Made by a program: the position numbers and the translations under genes. The notes beneath the pieces were generated by a model, which was not told the DNA's origin, searched no databases, and was given only the letters and a program-made list of their open reading frames with translations. This document shows, piece after piece, positions 16,514 to 24,482 of a stretch of DNA of 33,255 nt. Source of the DNA: Pirellulales bacterium (GTDB taxonomy: Bacteria > Planctomycetota > Planctomycetia > Pirellulales > JACPPG01). Location: positions 1 to 33,255 of the forward strand of contig DASZWQ010000164.1 of assembly GCA_035546535.1 (NCBI GenBank), given 5' to 3'. Position 1 is the stretch's first letter. Each line of letters begins with the position of its first letter.

Positions 16514-17956
16514 ATGACCCTTGATCATGACGCCTGTTATCGAGCCCTTCTCGCGCGGGATGCCCGATTTGACGGGCTGTTCTTCGTTGGCGTGAAGACG
16601 ACGCGGATTTATTGCCGCCCGGTGTGTACCGCGCGCACGCCCTTCCGGGTGAATTGCACGTTTTATCCGACGGCCGCGGCTGCCGAGGCCTCGCGATTCC
16701 GGCCTTGCCTGCGTTGCCGCCCCGAGCTGGCCCCAGGGCATGCCCCGGTCGACGCGACCCAGCAAATGGCCTGGCGCGCGGCGGCGCGGATCCAGGCCGG
16801 CGCGCTGACCGGCGGCAGCCTCGATTCCCTCGCCGAAGAGCTGGGGATCAGCGCCCGCCAACTACGTCGCGTGACCCAGCAACATCTGGGCGCCTCGCCG
16901 GTTGAGTTGGCGCAAACACATCGGTTGCTGCTGGCCAAGCAACTTTTGACCGAGACGCGTCTGCCCGTGATCGACGTGGCCCTGGCCAGCGGGTTCAGCA
17001 GCGTGCGCCGCTTCAATGCCCTGGTGCGCAGCGCCTACAAGATGACGCCCCTCAATATGCGGCGCAAGAACGGCGCCGAGGTGACCGGCCAGCCGCTGAC
17101 GATAACGCTCGCTTATCGGCCGCCGCTGGCCTGGCCCGAATTGCTCGCCTACCTGGCCGGGCGCGCGATGCCAGGCGTCGAGCTGGTCGAAGGCGACGCG
17201 TACATGCGCACGATCGCCATGGGGCGTGAGCGAGGATGGATCAAAGTTCGTCCGCGCCACGAGCGAAATCAGCTGATCGTGGAGGTAGCGCCATCGCTTC
17301 TGCGATTCCTGCCCGAGGTCATCGTGAGGCTGCGCAATTTATTCGACCTCAATGCGCGCCCCGACATCATCGCCGCGGCTTTGGCGCGGGATTCTGGAAT
17401 GCGCTCGGCGGTGCGCGAGCACCCGGGCTTGCGCGTGCCGGGCGGATTTTCCGAGTTCGAAGTGGCAGTGCGGGCGATCATCGGCCAGCAAAACAGTGTC
17501 CGTGCCGCGACGACCATTTCCGGTCGCCTGGCCGGCGAATTCGGCGAGAGCATCGTCACGCCTCACTCGTCGCTGAATCGATTGACGCCATCGGCCGAGA
17601 CACTGGCCTCGGCGACGCCGAAGCGGCTCGGCAACTTGGGACTGACGTCACGCCGTGCCGAGTCGATCGTCGCGCTCGCCAAGGCCGTGGCCGATCGCAA
17701 GATCGCGCTCGCGCCCGGCGCACCACCGGAAGAAACCGTCGGGGCACTGGTCGACGTTTCTGGTATCGGCGATTGGACGGCTCAATACGTCGCGATGCGA
17801 GCCCTGCGCTGGCCCGACGCATTTCCCGCCGGCGATCTGGTCCTGCGACGCTTCCTCGGCCAGGGGAATGTACGCCGCGCGCGCGAAAGAGCCGAAATCT
17901 GGCGCCCGTGGCGGGCTTACGGCGCGATGCACGTGTGGCAGATGAGCCAGCAGTAA
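16514..17956 (+). CDS. Ada-type sensor/AraC regulator fused to AlkA 3-methyladenine DNA glycosylase
   Basis: This 480-aa fusion joins three functions. Residues 1-80 are an Ada N-terminal zinc domain: C34, C38, C65 and C68 (YCRPVC, RPCLRCRPE) keep the 4-27-3 spacing of E. coli Ada, where the first Cys accepts methyl groups from DNA phosphotriesters. Residues about 88-185 are an AraC-type double helix-turn-helix (LGISARQLRRVTQQHLGASPVELAQTHRLLLAKQLL, VALASGFSSVRRFN). Residues about 193-475 are AlkA, with the helix-hairpin-helix VSGIGDWTAQYVAMRALRWPDAFPAGD and D441 in the catalytic position. It should detect methylation damage, control transcription and excise alkylated bases. Ada-AlkA fusions are known in other bacteria. 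The downstream methyltransferase gene completes the set. No Ada-box was recognised upstream. Confidence 0.94.
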   Translation: MTLDHDACYRALLARDARFDGLFFVGVKTTRIYCRPVCTARTPFRVNCTFYPTAAAAEASRFRPCLRCRPELAPGHAPVDATQQMAWRAAARIQAGALTGGSLDSLAEELGISARQLRRVTQQHLGASPVELAQTHRLLLAKQLLTETRLPVIDVALASGFSSVRRFNALVRSAYKMTPLNMRRKNGAEVTGQPLTITLAYRPPLAWPELLAYLAGRAMPGVELVEGDAYMRTIAMGRERGWIKVRPRHERNQLIVEVAPSLLRFLPEVIVRLRNLFDLNARPDIIAAALARDSGMRSAVREHPGLRVPGGFSEFEVAVRAIIGQQNSVRAATTISGRLAGEFGESIVTPHSSLNRLTPSAETLASATPKRLGNLGLTSRRAESIVALAKAVADRKIALAPGAPPEETVGALVDVSGIGDWTAQYVAMRALRWPDAFPAGDLVLRRFLGQGNVRRARERAEIWRPWRAYGAMHVWQMSQQ

Positions 17957-18018
17957 TCGGCGAAGTCTTTGCAGCAGGATGATTTCCAATACAACCAGTA
18001 ACCAATGAAGGCTCTGCA

Positions 18019-18549
18019 ATGAAAACCGATGACCGTTTTCGCTATTCGATCGATTGCCCGAGCCCAGTCGGCGTTTGGACCATCCTTTCCGACGGGGCTG
18101 CGGTGGTGGGCGTGTATCTGGCCGGGCAGCGGCATCTGCCGATCATTCCACGGGATTTGCCGACGAATGCCGTGTGCAAAAAAGCGGCAAGACAGATCAC
18201 GGAATACTTTGCCGGCAAGCGTTCTGAGTTCGATCTGCCGCTTGCGCCTGCTGGGACCGAGTTCGAAGAGCGCGTCTGGAATGCGCTTCGAGAGATTCCC
18301 TACGGCACGACCTGGAGCTACGGTCAACTGGCGCGACATATCGGCGCGCCCAAGGCGGCTCGCGCGGTCGGCGCGGCCAATGGACAGAATCCGATCGCCG
18401 TGATCATCCCCTGCCATCGCGTCATCGGGTCAAACGGCAAGCACGTGGGCTATGCCGGCGGCCTGAACGTGAAGGCGTGGCTGCTCGAGCACGAGGCGCC
18501 GTTCGCCCGCCCCACGAAGCGCCGTGGCGAGCGCCTGCTGCCTCTGTAG
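18019..18549 (+). CDS. ogt: Methylated-DNA--[protein]-cysteine S-methyltransferase
   Basis: This 176-aa protein repairs O6-methylguanine by one-step transfer to its own cysteine. The active-site block IIPCHRVIGSNG contains the acceptor C132, preceded by the DNA-binding helix segment GTTWSYGQLARHIGAPKAARAVGAANGQNP. Length fits the single-domain Ogt/MGMT class without an Ada domain. It starts 62 bases after the Ada-AlkA fusion on the same strand, with AAGG 8 bases before the ATG, so the two are likely co-transcribed. Here the Ada functions are split: sensor and regulator with the glycosylase, O6-repair as a separate protein. Confidence 0.94.
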   Translation: MKTDDRFRYSIDCPSPVGVWTILSDGAAVVGVYLAGQRHLPIIPRDLPTNAVCKKAARQITEYFAGKRSEFDLPLAPAGTEFEERVWNALREIPYGTTWSYGQLARHIGAPKAARAVGAANGQNPIAVIIPCHRVIGSNGKHVGYAGGLNVKAWLLEHEAPFARPTKRRGERLLPL

Positions 18550-18645
18550 CGAACCGGCGGTGACTTGCCGGAGAGCGAGACGGCCGCGTGTCGGGATCCT
18601 TCTTCGACCAGCGTCGCAATTTCTGTCCAGAATTGCGCACGTAAT

Positions 18646-18951
18646 TTATGGCCTTTTCGTGGCGCGTTGAACTCGACGTCGCGCCGCGGGCTTCGCGGCG
18701 CTTGCGATCGGACGCTGACTGCGCCGGGCACCGCGCTCGCGCATGACCTGCAGCTCCAATCGCGCTGCGCCGTCATGAGCCCATTCTTCCAGGCGGCCCA
18801 ACCATTCTTGAGCCTTGTTGCTGTGTAGTGGCAGGTCTTCGATCTGATTTTCACGCGAATTGTTGGCCATTCCGCGCACCAGCGCCGCAACGTCCAGGAG
18901 GCGCAGCGCCAACGCGTCGAGGTTTGCCGGTGAGTGGGGAATCAAGGTCAT
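18646..18951 (-). CDS. Small hypothetical protein
   Basis: A 101-aa minus-strand frame starting MTLIPHSPANLDALALRLLDVAALVRGMANNSRENQIEDLPLHSNKAQEWLGRLEEWAHDGAARLELQVM is helix-rich and has balanced composition, unlike an antisense shadow. The tail from about residue 75 is basic (AAKPAARRRVQRATKRP) and contains an 8-base perfect DNA palindrome (18681-18688 with 18694-18701). No signal peptide or membrane segment is visible. The ATG at 18951 faces an AT-rich region (18960-19100) that could carry divergent promoters. The short helical N-terminus and basic tail could suggest nucleic-acid contact, but this is speculation; I do not recognise the family. Confidence 0.6.
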   Translation of the reverse strand: MTLIPHSPANLDALALRLLDVAALVRGMANNSRENQIEDLPLHSNKAQEWLGRLEEWAHDGAARLELQVMRERGARRSQRPIASAAKPAARRRVQRATKRP

Positions 18952-19193
18952 AAGTCACTCGATAAAAAGGCGTTTTTCGCGACCCCCGCACAGCTATCGT
19001 AGCTATGTCGGCCGCTGCCTGTCGAGTAAAAACTAGTGCATCTATTGCAGAAAGGCACTATTTAATTAGCGCAAAAAATGGTCAAAACTTTGTTTGAAAT
19101 TAGGCCACCTTTCCGCATAGCATGAGCCCGTTCGGTTGCGGGGATCGCCCTTCGCGGCGTCGGCCGGGCCGGTTTTTTTGGTCGGAGCGGGCC
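18952..19193. promoter_or_regulatory. AT-rich divergent gap between two small genes
   Basis: This stretch between the minus-strand 101-aa gene and the plus-strand acidic gene is AT-rich at about 19020-19100. It holds small inverted repeats (AGCTA-TCG-TAGCT at 18992-19004; TAGTGC at 19034-19039 with GCACTA at 19055-19060). They fit a regulatory region, but no consensus promoter could be fixed. Confidence 0.35.
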
Positions 19194-19523
19194 ATGCTCT
19201 CGTCTCGAAGCGGCGGTGTTACAGCTCGTTGCGGCAGCACTTGCGGGCGCTCGCAGCGGCCGTGCGGCGCGGCGCAAGACGACCAGTTCTCCGAAGACTT
19301 CGATGACGCGGAAGCCGAAGACGACGACGCCCCGTCACCCGAGGGAGAAGATCCCCCATGGTGGCACGACGTTGGCGTCGATTTCGACGACCAAGAGCCG
19401 GAGCCAGAACCAGGCGATTTCTGGCCAGACATCGAGGACGAGTTTCGTCAAAAACCGAAGAACCGCTTTTTTGCGTCGCGACTGCCACTACGACTGCTGG
19501 CCGCTGAAACACTCCACGGATGA
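19194..19523 (+). CDS. Small acidic protein of unknown function
   Basis: This 109-aa plus-strand frame has a strongly acidic middle: DDQFSEDFDDAEAEDDDAPSPEGEDPPWWHDVGVDFDDQEPEPEPGDFWPDIEDEF, then a basic end (RQKPKNRFFASRLPLRLL). The aromatic residues spaced within acidic runs look selected rather than random, and opposite-strand frames here are low-complexity Ser/Arg. The ATG at 19194 has GGAG 6 bases upstream, better than an upstream ATG at 19122. Acidic tracts of this kind can mimic DNA or bind a basic partner. It is followed after 40 bases by an HTH/zinc-ribbon gene. I do not recognise the family. Confidence 0.5.
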   Translation: MLSSRSGGVTARCGSTCGRSQRPCGAAQDDQFSEDFDDAEAEDDDAPSPEGEDPPWWHDVGVDFDDQEPEPEPGDFWPDIEDEFRQKPKNRFFASRLPLRLLAAETLHG

Positions 19524-19563
19524 CCATGTCCCCTTAACAAAATCGAGGATTTAGGACGGACCG

Positions 19564-19896
19564 ATGATTCCTCCTGCTCTTGTTGCTGAGGTAAAGCGTC
19601 TGTTGGCGGTGCCCGGGTTATCGCAACGAAAGGTGGCGGCGATCACCGGAGTGAGCCGTGCTTCGGTCGGGGCAATCGCGTCAGGGCGGCGCCCGGAGTA
19701 TCCGGCGCGCTGCAGTCCCGACGACTGCGACGAAGAGATTCCGCTCGGCCCGGCGGCGCGCTGCCCGACCTGCGGCGGCAAGGTTTATATGCCGTGCCAC
19801 CTGTGCCGGGTCCGTTCGATCAAATCGAAAGAACGCGAGCAGCGCATGCGGAGTATCTCCGAAACCACCTGGCGTTTGGCCCGGGAATCGTCGTAG
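19564..19896 (+). CDS. Helix-turn-helix plus zinc-ribbon small DNA-binding protein
   Basis: This 110-aa protein opens with a clear helix-turn-helix (LVAEVKRLLAVPGLSQRKVAAITGVSRASVGAIASGRRPEY, about residues 5-45) like those of transposase or Fis-type/HTH_23-type domains. It then has two pairs of cysteines (CPTCGG and CHLCR, about 73-86) that could form a zinc ribbon, preceded by two more cysteines (CSPDDC). A basic helix (RSIKSKEREQRMRS) follows. AGGA lies 8 bases before the ATG. I recall similar short HTH-Zn proteins in planctomycetes, where their role is unstudied. It lies 40 bases after the acidic gene in the same orientation. Role as a transcription regulator is inferred. Confidence 0.8.
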   Translation: MIPPALVAEVKRLLAVPGLSQRKVAAITGVSRASVGAIASGRRPEYPARCSPDDCDEEIPLGPAARCPTCGGKVYMPCHLCRVRSIKSKEREQRMRSISETTWRLARESS

Positions 19897-20092
19897 CCGG
19901 ACATCGCGCTTTCATGGACAGGCCAGTTCGCGACAGAGCTCGCCCCGCCGCTGGCGGAATTGTCGCAGCTTGGCCGAGTCGCTCATCTATCCGCCGCAGG
20001 CGTGAATCCGGCCTGTTCCTGCATTATCATGGTTCTGCGTCCCTGAGCCCGGTCGATGGACCGCTCGAATCTCCCCGCAGGACTTCCCGCCG

Positions 20093-23000
20093 ATGACTCT
20101 CGCCTCGTTCCGCCTGCAGAACCTTCGTTTCAAAATCGTGCCGGCTTTTGCGCTAGCTGCCCTTGGCATCAGCATCGCGGCGGCCGCCCGGGCCGAAGGG
20201 CTGCCTCCAACCGAGGCGCTCAAACACTTCCAGGTGCCGAAAGGCTTTCGCTTGCAATTGTTTGCCAGCGAGCCGGAAATTCGTCAGCCCGTTTCCATGA
20301 CGTTCGACGCCCGCGGGCGAATGTGGGTTATCCAATATCTGCAATACCCGACTCCCGCCGGCCTGACGGCCGTCAAAGTCGATCAGTATTTGCGCACCAA
20401 ATACGACCGCGTCCCCGACCCGCCGCCGCGGGGGCCGCGCGGCGCCGACCGGATCACGATTCTCGAGGACACCGACGGCGACGGCCACGCCGATGCGGCC
20501 AAGGATTTTGTCGATGGTTTGAACCTGGCGACCGGGCTGGCCATCGGCCATGGCGGCGTGTTCGTCGTGCAAGCGCCGTATCTGCTTTTCTATCCCGACC
20601 AGAACGGCGATGACGTGCCCGACGCGGATCCGGAAGTGCTGCTCACAGGCTTCGGCCTCGAAGACGCGCATGCACTAGCGAACAGTTTGCAATGGGGGCC
20701 GGACGGCTGGCTGTACGGCGCGCAAGGAAGCACGGTCACCGCCAACATTCGGGGCGTGACTTTTCAGCAGGGCATCTGGCGCTACCATCCACGAACCAAG
20801 AAGTTCGAATTATTCGCCGAAGGAGGGGGCAACACCTGGGGCGCTGATTTCGATCGCCACGGCAACATGATCGCCGGCACCAACTGGGGCGAGCGTGCCA
20901 TGCTGCACCAGGTGCAAGGAGCCTACTACGTGAAGGGTTTTGCCAAGCACGGAGAATTACAAAACCCGCACGCGTACGGCTACTTCGAGCACGTGCCCTA
21001 CACCGGTTTCAAGGGAGGCCACGTCACCTGCGGCGGCATCGTTTACCAGGGGGGCTCGTTTCCCGAAGAAATCTGGAATCAGTACATCGCCGCCAACGTG
21101 CTGTCGAACGCCATCTATTGGCACAAGATCACCCGGCAGGGATCGAGCTTTGCGAATACTTTTGGCGGCGAGCTGGTGACGACCGACGATCATTCGTTCC
21201 GCCCGGTCGACTGCACGGTCGGTCCCGACGGCAGCCTGTTCATCGCCGACTGGTACGACAAGCGCGCCAACCACGTGGATCCGAAGGACGATTGGGACCG
21301 CTCGAACGGACGCATCTACAAGTTGGTGGCCGATGGCACGCAACCGGTAACGGGCTTGAATCTGGTGAAGCAATCAAGCAACGACTTGCTGAAACTGCTC
21401 ACGAACCGCAACGAGTGGTACTCGCGCGAGGCGCGGCTGATCCTGGCCGAGCGACAAGACAAAAGCATTCTGCCCGGCTTGCGCGCGAGCGCACAGCAAT
21501 CGACCGACCAGCGGCTGGCCATCGAGTCGTTGTGGACTCTCTATCAGTGCGGCGGATTTGATGAAGCGCTCGGGCTGGAATTGCTCGCGCATCCTTCCGA
21601 GGACGTGCGGACGTGGACCATCCGGTTGATGGGGGACGAACAGCAGGTTTCACCGATCGTGGCCGCCCGATTCCTGTCACTGGCACGCCAGGAGTCGAGC
21701 CCGACCGTTCGTAGCCAACTTGCCTGCACCGCCAAGCGCCTGCCCGCGGCGCAGGGATTGCCGCTCGCCGCGGCGCTACTCACGCGCGACGAAGACACAA
21801 CCGATGCCCACATTCCGCTGCTTCTGTGGTGGGCTGTCGAAGACAAAGCCGTCTCAGACCGTGAACAAGTGCTGGAACTTTTCGCCACGCGAGACGCGTG
21901 GAGCCATCCGCTCGTTAAAGAATTCGTCCTGCCACGGCTGGCGCGTCGCTATGCCGCCGGGGCGACGGCCGAGGACTTCGCCGCTTGCGCACGATTGCTC
22001 GATGCCGCGCCGGGCGAAGCGGAATTCGACATCCTGATTGCGGGCATGGAGAAAGGATTGCAAGGGCGCAAGCTCGCCACGGTGCCGTCGGAATTAGCAG
22101 GGGTCGTCGACCGGCTGCGCGTCGAAAACGAATCACGGCCTGAGCGGATTCGCTTCGCGATTCGCTTAGGCAGCCACGAGGCCTTTGCCAGGGCGCTCGT
22201 GCTCTTGTCCGACAAGAAAGTATCGCAGGCCGATCGACTGGCGCTTATCGATATCGTTGGACAAGTCGACGATCCGGCGTCGGTCGAACCACTGTTGAAA
22301 CTGCTGAACGACGCTGAGCCAGCATCGATTCAAACCGCGGCGCTGACGGCGCTCGAAAGGTTCGCCGATCCGCGCATCGGCGACGCAGCGCTGAAACTGT
22401 TGCCGCAGGCCGATGCGGCGGTGCGCACGCGGGCGCTGACGCTCTTGTGCGCGCGGGCCGCGACCGGACTAGCGCTGCTCGAGGCGGTGGACCGCGGCGA
22501 CCTCAAGCCTGACCAGGTGCCGGCGGCACAGCTGCGCCAGATCGCGCTCTTCAAGCAGCCCCGCGTGGAAGAATTGCTGTCGAAACATTGGGGGAAAGTG
22601 GCCCAGGAGACACCGGCCGAAAAGCGAGCCAGGATTCACGGCATCAGCGTGTCGATGAACCTGACGACCGGCGACGCCGTGCGCGGCAAGCCGCTGTTTG
22701 CCAAACATTGCGGCATTTGCCACACGCTGTTCGGCGAGGGGAACAAGGTCGGCCCCGATCTTACCGGTGCCGAGCGAAAAAATCGGGAGTTCTTGCTCAC
22801 CAGCATCGTCGACCCGAACGCCGTGATCCGCAAGGAGTTCTTCAACTACAACCTGGCCACCAAAGACGGCCGCGTGCTGACGGGCTTGATCGCGGAAAGC
22901 ACGCCCACGACGGTCACCATTCTCGACGCCAAGAATCAGCGAACGACCGTCGCCCAAGATGACGTCGAAACTTTGGAACCCGCCCCGCAATCATTGATGC

Positions 23001-23104
23001 CGGAAAAGATTCTCGACGAGCTCGACGCCGATCAGGTGCGCGATCTGATGCGCTATCTGCAAAGCGACGCGCCGGCGCCGGCCGATGCCGGCGCGGGGCG
23101 ATAG
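20093..23104 (+). CDS. Pirellula/Verrucomicrobium-type membrane-bound dehydrogenase with HEAT repeats and haem domain
   Basis: This 1003-aa exported protein has a leader at about residues 12-35. Residues about 43-410 form a beta-propeller of the planctomycete/Verrucomicrobium putative membrane-bound dehydrogenase type (FQVPKGFRLQLFASEPEIRQPVSMTFDARGRMWVIQYLQYP, NSLQWGPDGWLYGAQGSTV, PDGSLFIADWYDKRANH). Residues about 430-850 are HEAT-like alpha repeats. The last 130 residues are the matching Pirellula/Verrucomicrobium-type haem-binding domain, with C873-GIC-H877 (RGKPLFAKHCGICHTLFGEGNKVGPDLTG) and TSIVDPNAVIRKEFFNYNL. Substrate oxidation in the periplasm with electron transfer to the fused haem is the usual proposal; none has been proven for this type that I know of. 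It stands alone, and is followed by a large hairpin repeat. Confidence 0.93.
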   Translation: MTLASFRLQNLRFKIVPAFALAALGISIAAAARAEGLPPTEALKHFQVPKGFRLQLFASEPEIRQPVSMTFDARGRMWVIQYLQYPTPAGLTAVKVDQYLRTKYDRVPDPPPRGPRGADRITILEDTDGDGHADAAKDFVDGLNLATGLAIGHGGVFVVQAPYLLFYPDQNGDDVPDADPEVLLTGFGLEDAHALANSLQWGPDGWLYGAQGSTVTANIRGVTFQQGIWRYHPRTKKFELFAEGGGNTWGADFDRHGNMIAGTNWGERAMLHQVQGAYYVKGFAKHGELQNPHAYGYFEHVPYTGFKGGHVTCGGIVYQGGSFPEEIWNQYIAANVLSNAIYWHKITRQGSSFANTFGGELVTTDDHSFRPVDCTVGPDGSLFIADWYDKRANHVDPKDDWDRSNGRIYKLVADGTQPVTGLNLVKQSSNDLLKLLTNRNEWYSREARLILAERQDKSILPGLRASAQQSTDQRLAIESLWTLYQCGGFDEALGLELLAHPSEDVRTWTIRLMGDEQQVSPIVAARFLSLARQESSPTVRSQLACTAKRLPAAQGLPLAAALLTRDEDTTDAHIPLLLWWAVEDKAVSDREQVLELFATRDAWSHPLVKEFVLPRLARRYAAGATAEDFAACARLLDAAPGEAEFDILIAGMEKGLQGRKLATVPSELAGVVDRLRVENESRPERIRFAIRLGSHEAFARALVLLSDKKVSQADRLALIDIVGQVDDPASVEPLLKLLNDAEPASIQTAALTALERFADPRIGDAALKLLPQADAAVRTRALTLLCARAATGLALLEAVDRGDLKPDQVPAAQLRQIALFKQPRVEELLSKHWGKVAQETPAEKRARIHGISVSMNLTTGDAVRGKPLFAKHCGICHTLFGEGNKVGPDLTGAERKNREFLLTSIVDPNAVIRKEFFNYNLATKDGRVLTGLIAESTPTTVTILDAKNQRTTVAQDDVETLEPAPQSLMPEKILDELDADQVRDLMRYLQSDAPAPADAGAGR

Positions 23105-23152
23105 TTATCGACACGCAGTTTCCTGTACATGGGGAATTCGAGTTTGCGACAT

Positions 23153-23254
23153 TAGCCCGAAGCGCCAGCGAGGGACTTACGGCGTTGCTACGTCGACGAG
23201 CTTCCGATACTTACGTTTCAGGTGTCGCAAATCCCTCGCTGGCGATTCGGGCTA
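23153..23254. repeat. 102-bp element with 23-base inverted arms
   Basis: The left arm (23153-23175) begins TAGCCCGAA and ends CGAGGGA. The right arm (23232-23254) is its reverse complement except for one base. Weaker complementarity continues inwards (CTTACGGC against TTTGCGAC). The central part is not coding. I remember a motif close to AGCCCGAAGCGCCAGCG recurring many times in planctomycete genomes, which suggests a dispersed REP- or MITE-like repeat. It could also serve as a terminator between the dehydrogenase and the convergent peptidase gene. Confidence 0.75.
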
Positions 23255-23352
23255 GTACCGGCTACTCCGACGTGCATTACGAGTGCTGAACGTTGCACGA
23301 CTCACCGGCGGCCGTGCCTGCCCCGCTGTCAGACGGACTCTCTATCGCCGCC

Positions 23353-24033
23353 CTAGTCGCGCTGCTGATTCGCGCGGCTGATCAGATATAGTAACGTCAA
23401 AGCCGATTGCAGGGTTGCTGCAACGTACGTCCAGGCCGCGGCGTTCAACACGCGGTTGACGTAGACCATCTGATCACGATCGGCGATCCCAAGCGTCACG
23501 AGTTCCGCCTTTGCGCGGTTGCTGGCGTCGAACTCGACAGGCAGGTTCACGACCTGGAAGAACACCACCGCGGCAAAGAGCGCGATGCCCGCGTACAACA
23601 AAAGCGGCAGATGGGCCAAGAGGCCGATAAAGAACAACACCATGCTAAAGCCGCTGCCGAAGTTTGCGACCGGCACCGCGGCGTTCCGAATCGTCAACGG
23701 CGCATAATGCCGGGCATCCTGGATGGCATGCCCCGCTTCGTGCGCGGCAATGCCGACCGCGGCCAGCGAACGGCTCTGATAAACCTCCGGACTGAGGCGC
23801 AACACTTTGTACCGCGGATCGTAATGGTCCGTCAGTTTGCCGGGAATCTGCTCGATCGAAATGTCGTTCAGCCCCGCCGAATCGAGCACATGGCGCGCGG
23901 CGGCCGCGCCGCTCAAGGGCGCCGGTTGCTGCTGGGCCTCGGCATAGGCGGCGTGAACCCGCATCTGCGCCCACATGGCCAGCAAGAAGGCCGGGGCCAA
24001 ATAGAGCAGGTAGTGATAGTCAAAATAGAACAT
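23353..24033 (-). CDS. YugP-like membrane zinc metallopeptidase
   Basis: This 226-aa membrane protein has an N-terminal hydrophobic segment (about 7-22) and further segments at about 125-165 and 200-220. The zinc site HEAGH (residues 98-102, in AAVGIAAHEAGHAIQD) and a downstream Glu (E167, in LPVEFDASNRAKAEL) match the YugP-type neutral zinc metallopeptidase family. The cleaved substrate is unknown; such peptidases are placed in the cytoplasmic membrane and may take part in protein quality control. It has GGAG about 11 bases before the ATG. It converges with the dehydrogenase gene across the 102-bp repeat. Confidence 0.9.
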   Translation of the reverse strand: MFYFDYHYLLYLAPAFLLAMWAQMRVHAAYAEAQQQPAPLSGAAAARHVLDSAGLNDISIEQIPGKLTDHYDPRYKVLRLSPEVYQSRSLAAVGIAAHEAGHAIQDARHYAPLTIRNAAVPVANFGSGFSMVLFFIGLLAHLPLLLYAGIALFAAVVFFQVVNLPVEFDASNRAKAELVTLGIADRDQMVYVNRVLNAAAWTYVAATLQSALTLLYLISRANQQRD

Positions 24034-24482
24034 CGAAAGCTCACTCCGTTCTCTGGAATTGCCGCGGGTTGGACGTTCGGCCGAAAAACGCAGCCTGAAT
24101 GGAATTCGTCCGGCGGCAGGGAATGTTGGTTTGTAGGGCTAGTCGCCCTATTCTACGAATCGCGACCGCCGGGAGTTGCCGGCCCAGGCGGCTCGCGGCG
24201 ATATCTTGTTGGAATTAAAGGATTTCCGCAAGGCGGGTCCGACTCGATCGTGGTACCTTTTGTGGCCGCCATCCGGTAACGGCAGGCGCGTTTCCTGTTC
24301 CAACTCCATGACCGCGTTTGTCCGTAACCTGACCGCGCAATTGGCCGCGCCCCGATTTCCGTGCTATCTTTCCAGCGGTGAAATCTAGCCTGACTCTTGG
24401 GTGAAGGACCGCCCACCCACCCCGCGGCGCAGGGAGGCACGCGAAAATCGCCCAAGACTTTGGGCCAGCGAGCCCCCTCCTC
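24034..24482. other. Non-coding gap between peptidase and lipoprotein genes
   Basis: These 449 bases hold no reading frame that I would call a gene; frames on both strands have Arg/Pro/Gly-rich, shadow-like composition. One perfect 6-base hairpin is present (TAGGGC at 24134-24139 and GCCCTA at 24145-24150, 5-base loop). Promoters of the two divergent genes must lie here but were not resolved. Confidence 0.4.

Noticed and set aside
15893..16861. 322-aa minus-strand open frame
   Set aside because: Antisense to the isomerase and the Ada-AlkA gene; low-information composition.
19155..19180. GC-rich run followed by seven T, terminator-like
   Set aside because: No stem with a usable loop; the palindromic part would leave a loop of one or two bases.
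23407..24279. 290-aa plus-strand open frame
   Set aside because: Antisense to the YugP-like peptidase, which has the HEAGH motif.
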